NCBI GenBank assembly: GCA_945859605.1
Contig: OX243822.1
Span: 15,688,171-15,752,170 of the forward strand
Reading direction: 5' to 3'
Source of the DNA: Lumbricus rubellus
Taxonomy: Eukaryota; Annelida; Clitellata; Crassiclitellata; Lumbricidae
Length of the DNA stretch: 64,000 nt
Within the stretch, counting starts at the first letter, position 1. Each line of letters starts with the position of its first letter. This document shows, piece by piece, positions 54,759 to 64,000 of this stretch. The notes under the pieces are model-generated. The model did not search any database. It had not been told where the DNA came from and saw only the letters and a list, made by a program, of their open reading frames with translations. The position numbers and the translations under genes were made by a program.

Positions 54759-55916
54759 TTACATGAACCTGTTGCTTCGGAAGACTTCGGCTGTCACTGC
54801 GTCTCGGTAACGACTTCCCATTGAGCGATCAACCCCAAATTGCTCACCAATGACGTTCTTAAATGTTCCAGTTGCATAGAAGCAAAAAGATAGCATAACC
54901 TGCAATGACAGACCATATTTAATTATTAATAAACATATATTATTAGATAATTGCCAACAATCACAGGTTACTAGAACATTAGTATATAACCAAAATGTAT
55001 TCAGTATCCGCTAACAAAATGTGTTCAGTATCAGCTGCTAAATTAAAATTAATCAACATTCGTATAATAATATTTCTCTAATACAATACATTGAAATTCA
55101 TTCATTCATTATCACTTGAGACAAGTAGCCAATCAATTAGCAAAGCTTGCAAAATAATTCCTAAAAATTCTCACGTACACTAAATATTCAGCTAATTCCT
55201 TCCAGTATAATTTCCAATACAGTTTATTTAATCAAATATGGCAATATTGCACAGCAGAGCTATACAAGTGGAAAATACATGAACATCTAAAATAACACTA
55301 TGGCTGACCTACGCAATGAAATCAATCTAATTAAGATGAATACATTGATTATTTGGTAATCTGTCGTTTTACAGAATAAATCATACTTAATTTTTGAATT
55401 GGCGCAGCATAATTATTTTTTATGATGCCAGCTTCTACTTTTACATGACACATTCTAGTAAATCATGTTTCCATTAAGGCTAGAATTCATTTAATCAATC
55501 CAACTGTTTTTTATCAATCCAGCTTCCATTTAAATAACAATTATTTTCAATCAATCCAGCTCGAATCTTAGCAATAATGCTTTAATAAATCCCACTTCTA
55601 TTGAAGCAGAAATTATTTCCATAAATCCGACTTCTATTTAGCAATAATTCTTTTCGTCAATTCAACTTGTATGCTATCAGCGCTAACTTCCATGCAATGA
55701 CGACTGATTTATTACCCTAAAGTGATAGATTACCGATTATTTTGTTCTATGAAATTCTAAAGATACGCATAACATAGGTTAAATAGCACATCACTTAAGA
55801 CTATCACCGTTACCGTAAGAAACAAAATACGTGGTGCAATATAATCTTACCTTCATTACCGAAGGGAGTGTCCCCTTAACGTGACGCGTGGAATTCCGCG
55901 TATTCAACAAATTCAT
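54759..55916 (-). pseudogene. HARBI1-like transposase N-terminal exons
   Basis: Two exons in phase: 55,851-55,916 (ATG to a GTAAGA donor, ending TLPSVMK) and 54,759-54,899 (after TTGCAG: VMLSFCFYATGTFKNVIGEQ, FGVDRSMGSRYRDAVTAEVF, stop). The FYATGTF...GVDRS pattern corresponds to the N-terminal helix-turn-helix-like part of HARBI1 (LATGSF...GVSQST). The frame ends before the DDE core, so with 53,408-53,595 this is a core-deleted gene. Confidence 0.6.
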
Positions 55917-56244
55917 CGCAAATTATCTGCAAATGGTGACGGCGAGAACAAAAAGCATTCTGCATTTCATAGTCCGAGGATGAATCGAGTGAATTTCGCT
56001 GATTTTTAACGACTCTTGCGTTTAAAACTCCTTCGAACCGACGAATGTTTCTAGGGCCTTTAGAAATTAGACCGGACTTGCAAAGTTACGACTGCTTGCT
56101 CGGACTAGTTTTCGTCTGGCCTACGGGCAGAAAAGGCTCTTCATGCACACGGGTGTAACTTTCTAGTCGGACTTTGAGACAAAATTATGTAGGCCTGACT
56201 ACAATATACGACCTGTCGTAAGACCTCTTATGCAACCGCCCCCT

Positions 56245-57778
56245 GTACACTGTATACCCGCGTATAGGCCTATAATATAGCCTCGACTACTGTAGACATA
56301 CAGTCCACAGCCCTGACTCAGAATGGCAGTTAGGCCTAGGTCTGTGATTACATGTAAAGCGTAGGCCTAATTAAATAATAGCCTAAATTTAATAGTCAAA
56401 ATTTATGAGTGGGCTTATCTATGGTCAGTATAATTTGCATCTATAGGTAGCATAATATGTAGATAAGATTCAATACAGCAGGGCTACTTCACAGTTTCTC
56501 GGCCTACCCCAATGAAACGAGTGGAAGTCGGTGATTAAATCAGTTAAAAAACTCAACGGATGTAAGTCTTAGAGATCGCTGTGAGCAGTGTTTAATCTAG
56601 TCCTTTGTGGGACTAGACTCTAGACTCTAGAGGAAGGCAGTATGAGAATTGTGGAAAAATAACTGGAGGGGTTGGCCTATGATAAACTTGAAATTGGGGT
56701 ATGAAAAACATACTTTAACATGGGGCTCTAAAAAAGACTGGGGGGGGGTTGAACCTCCAACAATTCTCACCCTGTCCCTGGAGGAAGGAAATCCAGGTTT
56801 GGGTGAGGGCCGGAAAAAACGGCCGTTTTTATGCGGACGGCAAGTCGGCAACTCTGCTCACCCTTTGACTGGAAATGTTTCTGACGACCTTTTTTTAGTC
56901 TTCTCGTCAAAATTTATGAGAAACTTGTAGTGACTAGTGAGTACTGAGTTCTGATTTTTCTGTAGGCCTACTATTAAATCTGATGACCTTATTTTAAATA
57001 AGACCTGTCGAACTGTTTTGGGGGAAGAATGTTGCAAGTATAATTTTTCTATGGGATTGGTGGTATGTACATGGGAACAACACCTCTCGAATTTGTTTTA
57101 GGGGAATCTCACTCCTGGGAGGAATTTGCACCCCCGCCAGAGACATCTAGATTAAGACACAGGCGATGAGCAGAGATGCGGTGTGCAAAACGATGAGTCG
57201 ACGTAGGCAAGTAGGGTCTATACATAGACTTTTAGGCTAGGTCTACAGCTTATAGTGATAACCCAAACCTATATGTATGTATGTGTCACTGTGTGTGACT
57301 GTGTGTGTGTATGTATGTATGTATGTGTGGAAAACACAAGTAAGATTCTCGCTCATAGGCCTATTTAGGCTATAGCATCGAAAATACATGCATTGTGTTT
57401 GAACTGGGAGCGCTTCTGAGTAGCCTTCTTCAATGGTTGATATATGAAACGAATGAACATGTGAAAGTGTGTAATCTAATATTCACGCGTAGATTTTAGA
57501 CGACTATGTATCACATTGTAGAATATCATCGTCCGAATCTGTACATTTAAGAAATCTACAGCTACTGTAGATACCACTGTTCAGCCTTCCAGAAGACAAA
57601 AACTAAACGATCAAGGATTGTGCGAAGTTTGCATGAGCCGACGAATGTGCACAAAATTCTGTCCGCGATGCAAAGCTCAATTCTTCTCGAACGCCAACGA
57701 TTGGTGAACAACAAGCATAGGGAAGAGGAACCGAATCTCCAGCATCAGTCCGCAGCACATTCGGTGAAGAACGGATGC
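56245..57778. other. Intergenic with one GAGAATTGTGG-family repeat
   Basis: The repeat at about 56,643-56,780 matches 8,855-9,015. A GTAT-type microsatellite lies at 57,276-57,330. An open plus-strand frame at about 57,594-57,840 has no recognised motif. Confidence 0.5.
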
Positions 57779-57786
57779 CGTCGGAC

Positions 57787-59457
57787 TAGAGATGTAAAAA
57801 AACATGTTTTTTTTGGCGTTGAAATATTTCAATGAAATATTTCAGTTTTATTTGAAATATTTCAGTTTTCTTTGAAACATTTGAAATTATTTTTTTCTTT
57901 ACATTTTACAACTAATTACAACCATAATAACAGTTTATTTATTTCTCATATTACACATTATATGCACTATTGTGTTAGTGATGACCATCCTCGAGATACT
58001 CAATTTATTTCTAATTACCTGTTTTTAAGAATGACTTTTATGAGAGTTATATTATATTATATGTTGAAAAACATGTTTTATTCACCAAATGTCACAAATT
58101 ACAGTTTGATCTAATAAAGTTGATGTTATTGTTCATTGTTATGCTTAACATTTATTATTAATCACTTGTTTTGACATAAATGAAATAAATGTGATTTTAG
58201 CTAAATTCTGCTAGCCTAGGACACAGTCAATCGTATAGAATGCGAAACACTTTAGTGACTTTACAAGACAAATTATAAATCACAAATACTATGTCAACTA
58301 AACTCAATAATAATCCGGCAAACAAAATTTTACAAAAAGTTCTAAGAATAGAACTTAGAACACAAACATAAATAGTATTATAGTACTATCAGTCAAATAG
58401 TCAACAACCTAAGATTTGCAGACGATATAGATCTGATGGTGGAAAGCGAAAGCCAACTGCAGGAGTTAACGACCAGGGTACACGAAAGTAGTAAAAGATT
58501 CGGGCTTAGGATCAATGGAGAGAAGACAAAAACAATGACAATTGGTAAGAAAAAAGAGAAGATAACCATCATCTTGGAGGGAGAGGAGCTGGAACAGGTG
58601 GCGGAATTTGCGTACTTGGGTGGCCTAATTACGGAAGATGCAGAGTCGACAAGGGACATAAGGAAAAGAATTGGGCTGGCATCAGCAATGTTTGGGAAGC
58701 TGAGGAGACTATGGAGATCAGGCAACATCTTAACAAGAACAAAAATCAAGCTATATGAATCACTGGTGATACCGGTCCTCATGTATTGAGCAGAGTCTTG
58801 GTGCGTAAAAAGGAGGATGAGAGAAGACTGCTGGTGGCGGAGATGGGATGGCTACGAGGTCTACTGAATAGATCACGGAGAGAAAAGATACGGAATGAGG
58901 TGACACGAGAAGAACTAGACCAGAAGGAAACAGTAGTGGAAAGAATAAAGAAAAGAAGACTAACATGGTATGGACATGTGATCAGGATGGAGAGCGGAAG
59001 AATGCCGGCAAAAGCGCTGCACGGAGAAGTGGAGGGAACGAGGAGCAGAGGACGACCGAAGAAGAAATGGATAGACAACATACTGGAGGACATAGAAGAC
59101 AGAGGAATGGAGCTGGGAAAGGCAATAGAACTCGCAAGAGACCGGCCGAAATGGAGAAGTTTTGTTAGAGCCTCATCGTCGGCGAATACCTGACGGAGGA
59201 GAAAGAAAGAAGAAGACTATCAGTCAGACAGAGTAAACCATCATTAATAGTAATTATACTGCTAAAATCTGTCAGTTACAAGATTTCCTCATTGTTATTC
59301 ATCATCGTCCATGTCATCATCTTTGTTGTCATCGTCAACTAGAGATGTAAAAAAAACATACATGTAAAAAAAACGTTTTTTATGGCGTTGAAATATTTCA
59401 AAAAAAACTGTCAGAAATGAAATATTTCAAATGAAATATTTCACGCTCACATCACTA
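57787..59457. mobile_element. hAT element (TAGAGATGT / ACATCACTA ends) in the USP 3' UTR
   Basis: Perfect TSD CGTCGGAC (57,779-57,786 and 59,458-59,465). Both ends carry inverted AAATATTTCA-type words. The right TSD is only 13 bp from the USP stop codon, so in the USP transcript the element lies in the 3' UTR or ends it. It carries a LINE fragment. Confidence 0.85.
58397..59193 (+). pseudogene. LINE reverse transcriptase C-terminal half
   Basis: Starts NLRFADDIDLM, which contains the catalytic FADD palm box, then an RT thumb segment (FGLRINGEKTKTM, FAYLGGLITEDAEST). A stop near 58,789 precedes a further frame with RRLTWYGHVIRM and RSRGRPKKKWIDN. The N-terminal RT, endonuclease and any gag are missing. 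Best-preserved LINE in the window; nested in the hAT. Confidence 0.85.
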
Positions 59458-59478
59458 CGTCGGACTCAAATTCAAAGT

Positions 59479-62400
59479 CTAAGTTGATTGAGATGTTGAA
59501 GTTTCGGGATTAGACGATTCTTCGTCATGGCCCTCCAGTTCATAGAATAGTAAATACGAATCAGCGGAATGCAGATGATCGACGACAAACACACCGTTGA
59601 CACTGTAATCAAACACAAATTTATTTTGAGAGCAATTTGTCATCTGATCAAAAGAGTAGTTTATCGAGCCAGTGCTCATTATGATATTACAGGGTACTAC
59701 AGCTGGACCGAGAGCTCGTGGAAGACCAAGAACAACCTGGATTGACAATACATGTCTTGGACCGACTTGACTACAACTTAACTGAGAACAGCAGAGAAAA
59801 AATACATCTGGAGTGCAGGCTGTGCAGCCAGTCTTCCAATCAAAGACGGCTAAAGACAAGACAGGACAAGACAAGCTCATTTTGCAGCCGTACTAAATAC
59901 CAAACGGGTTCAAGTTTGGAGAGATGATTACAGTGCAATGACCTGGATAGAGACCCTACATAAATACAGATATAATGAACGGCACAGCAAATGCACCTTT
60001 TTACATATACTTCAACATGAACAACTTGAAAGCTCCCAGACAAATGTGATACACTTGTTGACCTAACTCTACAGAAACTGTTTGTAAACATAAAAGATAA
60101 ATTAATGTAGTGCACTTTATCGTGCGTCTCTTTATAAACAGATGAACACAACACACTTCCTCTTGTAAGAGACACACTACCTCATGTGTCTCTAGCACAA
60201 AACATGAATGTGAAACAAACAGGAAAAAATTATATACATATAGTAATAAACAGCTTTTCAGATAAAAGATGCAAGTGAAATGGTTACCTCGTGTCGTCAT
60301 ATTCATGCCAATCGGCTGTGTAAGGATTCTGGGCTATTGTTATGTAATGCCCTCCTTTTGGAGTTCCTGTATGTTCAATGATTCCGTACAGTCGATAAGC
60401 AAACGCCGAACCTACAAGAACATTCATAGACTTGCAAAATTCATTCTTGCCAAAACACCAACTCCAAGAAACATAAGATGTTGCTACAGGTTATATAATA
60501 AAAGTGTGATGTGGCACAATTGTCTTTTATTCAGAATCTGCAATAACTAAAGCATAGGGCCTATGTATGCAATGAGTACACTAAGAGTGTGAGTCATTAA
60601 CAACTAATGTTCTGAGAAGTCCAGGGCAGAGTCAACACATTTTTAAGCATGCAGTATTAAATTTAGCACAATAGTCGCTCGAGGATCACTTCTGATTGTG
60701 GTAGTAATCTTATTCATTGACAGCAAACTCAAGACTCAATAGTTGGGTATACAATTAAGTTTGCCTAAAATATCTAAATGAATCCTAAAATTCAATGGCA
60801 TTGGTCTGGGCTTTGGACCCAAGAATCTGGCTAGCACTCCAAAGTAAGCTTGAAATTACAATAACAACAATTATTGCATTCCATTAATAAGCTAATAAAC
60901 TGACTTCGGACTATGCGTGTGCACATGTTTGTGCATGTAGGTACAAATGTTTTCTTACCTGATTCTTTTTTTTCATCCCCATTAAACTTGCTCAAGTTCA
61001 ACGTCAGAGGGCAGTCCACTGGGTTGTTAAGTCTGACCTTTGTAGTTTTATCAAAGCGTAGCAACTCTGATTGCAAGTTAAGAAACAACGTACCATATTT
61101 TCGGCAATGCAACGTTACAAAAAAGCATAAGCGGTAAATAGACTGACAGTACTCAAACTCAGAGGTAAAGAATTAATGAGTGGATCTGTTGCCAAATAGA
61201 AGCTGTACAATGTACATACTTTATACCATATTTCAAATCGAGTGGACAGTTCATAGCATAGGTCACTGAACATCATTTGCACAATAGCAAAGTTCTTAGA
61301 TTACATGTAGATCAAAGACTTAGAGTATAGCAACTTCTCTGTGCTGTTAATTGTAACTATGTAATGCATACTGTATGTATATCCTCATAATGCCTCATAT
61401 GCATGTAGGTAACAGTATATGCAATCAAAAACTGAAGGATACGTATGACTAAATTTCTTGGTGGTTTCTGAATGGACATCTTTTTTTTTGCATCACAAGG
61501 TTTTTTACAATTCTGGCAGTCCTGACAAAAGAAAAAACCAGAAGATAATCGAATTCCGCCAAGAAACAGAATACTGAAAAGCATGCTCATTTCTTACATG
61601 CCATAATCAGCAATTAAGGAGAACAAAAACCTTGCATGTTATTAACAGTCCAAAATGTACTCTGCTCATGTAATGTAACTCTCAGCATTTGCGTTAGTAG
61701 TTGTCAGTGTAAAGCATCCTACAAGTAGCTTGCTACTAAATACTCTACAGAAATTTGTCTTTGGGCCTGCTAACAACTACAACAAAACAGACCGATATCC
61801 ACAATTCTCTATGACTCAATTTAAATGATTGTCTATCCCACCAAGTGCAAGGATGAACTGCTTAACCCTTTAATGCCGGAGGGTATAGGATTTCCCATAC
61901 CATTTACTACCATATCGGCATCAAAGGGTTAAATGTCAGTGTCTATTTTCAAACATCCAGGCATTTTTAATTGCGACATTCAATTCTACTTCAGTCAAAA
62001 GGAGTTAATCAAAGCAGAATTCATTTATTGTGGAATCTATTCATACATGGATTAATACAGCATCTCTTCAAGGAAAATTACTCAGAGGTTTTCGTAAATA
62101 CACCGCGACTTAAACTAACAGTTCTGGAGTTCGTGTCAGGCTGATAAAATACTGATACTGATCAAATTAAACAAGAAACCTCCAAAATTTACTTACGGTA
62201 AATTAATCGATCACTTTCAATTAATCTTGCATAGATCTGTTATGCAGTTAAAATGCAGTTCCTGAGTCAGTTAAAACTTTTTTTTCTAGAAATAACTTTC
62301 AATCACTGACTGAGCTGAAGGTGATACGTCAGCAATGAATGTGCATGGATCACAGTTAAGTGACGCAGTTATTGAATTGAAGACAGGCATATGCTCTTTG

Positions 62401-63482
62401 TAACTGATAATGATGTGTCTATAAATTTTTCTTACCAATAACAAGTATAATAAAAATAATAATAATAATAATAAAAATAGGATCTTGCTTACAAACTGAT
62501 GTTCTCCTTCCAGACGTTCTTTCTGGCAGTAGAGCGTCAGACAATCATCAAGCGACATCGGTCTTTCTTTCTTCAAAAACAAAATGAACATTGAACAACT
62601 CAGGAAAATTTCACAAAAGTTATTTTAAAAATAAATGAAGTGGCAGCAAATGGAAATTTGTAGTAACAGACGCTTGAGAAATTGAAACATAGGCCTACTG
62701 CAGTATGTAATTGACTTGTGAGAAAACGTGCTGCTCACGATAATCGAGAGGCACTGCTACTGACCTCGTACAATGGAACGGAGAGAACGCTGAAATTCTC
62801 GAACGAGTAACTTTTCGACTGGCAAGAGTTGCACTTTACAGTGCTCCTTTCTTGTCCAGTAAAGATATCTGCACACCAAAACAGAGCAGCAATTATTTGC
62901 ACATGTAAACAAAGCAACAATTAAACAAAATGTTATGCAACACAATTCAAAAGTTAGAACGGTACCAACAGTAACTCACCCACCGAAAATGTATACAAGA
63001 TTTTATCAAATAATTGTCACTCTCAAGTATAAATACATATAATTATACAGATACTACACGTAAAAGCGATGAACAGGATACCAGCTATTCACCGGCTCTG
63101 TCAGTCAGCTGTTCTTACTACACATGGAGGAAAAAAAATTAAAAACCTCGGTTTTTAAAAACACAAAACACCAAAGAAACAAAATAGGTAAATAATTTAC
63201 TTTGTTCCATCTTGTACTACACCTTAAAATTAAAAACCTTTTTTTAGCATTAATCCACAGGTTTTTATTTCTGATAACTCTAGTTTAAAAAGAAATTGCG
63301 AAATTAAAAATATGAAATCTGTTGAAATTTCAATTGTAAACATGAGTTCATATAGTCGTTGTGTCAATGCAGACGGGTCAGTCCAAAAATAGATAAATGG
63401 TCAGACAGACGTACCGTGGACAAAGCTGTTGTCATTCGCGAGATCGCGTTGCCAAGCAGATGCTGCAGCACGCTGGACTTCA
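59479..63482 (-). CDS. Ubiquitin-specific protease (USP family), C-terminal part, 7 exons
   Basis: Exons on the minus strand, 5' to 3': 63,415-63,482; 62,765-62,868; 62,493-62,570; 61,443-61,521; 60,959-61,066; 60,288-60,411; 59,479-59,602 (TAG). All have AG acceptors and GT donors, and all phases agree. USP enzymes cleave ubiquitin from proteins. Visible landmarks: SAWQRDL; FTGQERSTVKCNSC and FDCQNCKK, the two CxxC pairs of the zinc-binding fingers; LVIQLLRFD (the usual LVIxLKRF); YRLYGIIEHTGTPKGGHY with the catalytic His; WHEYDD with the third catalytic residue; SADSYLLFYELEG, the domain's C-terminal strand. The Cys box and N-terminus are beyond 64,000. The spacing recalls the USP2/USP8/USP21 group, which is a guess. 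The donor after exon 4 (GTATCC) is weak. The protein ends 17 residues after ELEG. Confidence 0.9.
59690..59765 (+). pseudogene. LINE C-terminal scrap in a USP intron
   Basis: A short frame with PRARGRPRTTWID, the LINE C-terminal signature. It lies between the last two USP exons on the opposite strand. Confidence 0.35.
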
Positions 63483-63685
63483 CTGAAATTAAGATAAATT
63501 ATGCCAACTAAAAGCCACAGCTCGTCTGTAAAAGTAGGCTCTTATCGCAAAAAAATACTTTGTTATCCTATGAGATTCTGATCATCTGTGAGGCCTTTCA
63601 AATTATTACAGCATATAGCAGAATACAGAGTACAGACGATCTCTATAGTAGCTGTAATCTCAGAATGGATTATCCTGTTCAAGGG

Positions 63686-64000
63686 CGCATACAGAAACTT
63701 TGAACGGGGGGAGGGGGGAGGCCAAAAAATTCTAGGTCTTGTGTCGTCTGTCAGAAATTTTCGGGGAAAAAAAATACCATTTCATCTGCCAAAAAGTTGA
63801 TGACCTTTTTTAAAGTCGTCTGCCAAAATTTTCGGGAAAATCATACCATTTCATCGCCCAAAAAAGTAGATGACTTTTTTTAGTCATCAGGATTTAGCTT
63901 CTGGAAAACATGCCATTTCCAAATGGAGGGGCCACAATGCATGGGCATTTCTTGATAGGGGGGGCCCAAAATGTGCAATATATACATTGTTCCACAGCAT
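63686..64000. mobile_element. Left part of a hAT-like MITE running off the window
   Basis: Begins near CAAGGGCGCATACAGAAAC and contains the words GCCAAAAAGTTGATGACC and a G-run seen in the MITEs at 7,055 and 9,191. The right end is outside the window, so there is no TSD test. Confidence 0.45.

Larger units (their letters stand above)
51211..56244. mobile_element. PIF/Harbinger-like element, broken, with ~190 bp TIRs
   Basis: 51,211-51,408 is the inverted counterpart of 56,040-56,244 (shared words TGTGCATGAAGAGCCTTTTC, GCAAGCAGTCGTAACTTTGC). No convincing TSD. Inside are fragments of a HARBI1-like transposase (minus) and of a second ORF (plus), the usual two-gene layout of Harbinger elements, plus Helitron copy 3. 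The class call rests on the transposase fragments. Confidence 0.7.

Noticed and set aside
57594..57840. Plus-strand open frame beside the hAT TSD
   Set aside because: Protein-like in part, but it runs into the hAT insertion, has no recognised motif, and lies antisense to the presumed USP 3' UTR.
1..64000. CRISPR array or bacterial operon structure
   Set aside because: Tandem repeats here have no unique spacers, and coding sequence has spliceosomal introns. The window is eukaryotic.

Overview
The window is eukaryotic: coding sequence is split by spliceosomal introns, there are tRNA-derived SINEs, and every repeat belongs to an animal transposon class (hAT, PIF/Harbinger, mariner, MULE, Helitron, LTR/Gypsy, LINE). 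It looks like a marine invertebrate, perhaps an echinoderm or relative. That placement rests on general resemblance only; no species was identified.

One cellular gene is well supported. It is the 3' two thirds of a ubiquitin-specific protease (USP) on the minus strand at 59,479-63,482: seven exons in perfect phase, with both zinc CxxC pairs and the His box. The Cys box lies beyond the right edge. Its 3' UTR is split by a 1.67 kb hAT element.

The rest is a dense, nested transposon landscape that can be dissected by target-site duplications (TSDs). 1-7.8 kb: hAT X (1,027-7,786) contains hAT Y (1,458-5,190, same family, opposite orientation), which contains hAT Z (1,796-4,041) and a mariner relic; a Helitron and a hAT transposase tail also lie in X. 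7.8-15.5 kb: Harbinger-like, hAT and mariner MITEs and microsatellites. 15.5-18.1 kb: a decayed MULE transposase gene (FLYWCH plus DDE) with a LINE relic in its intron. 18-30 kb: a tRNA-SINE family in three copies with TSDs, satellites, and a decayed copy of an invertebrate repeat gene (26.5-27.8 kb). 30.8-38.1 kb: a roughly 1 kb inverted repeat whose left arm is split by a young non-autonomous Gypsy element with identical 372 bp LTRs. Its single long ORF joins Gag and protease to an integrase tail, with no reverse transcriptase. 38.5-42.4 kb: nested hATs and a Helitron. 42.5-49.7 kb: a three-layer nest of a hAT, an element with palindrome-rich TIRs, and another hAT, over a 36-40 bp degenerate satellite. 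49.9-51.2 kb: a TA-flanked TIR element. 51.2-56.2 kb: a Harbinger-like element with pieces of a HARBI1-like transposase and a possible companion ORF. 56.2-64 kb: small repeats, then the USP locus.

Apart from the USP, nothing here forms a pathway. The biology of the window is mobile-element turnover. The Gypsy derivative, the palindromic-TIR element and the Harbinger composite are the least conventional items.
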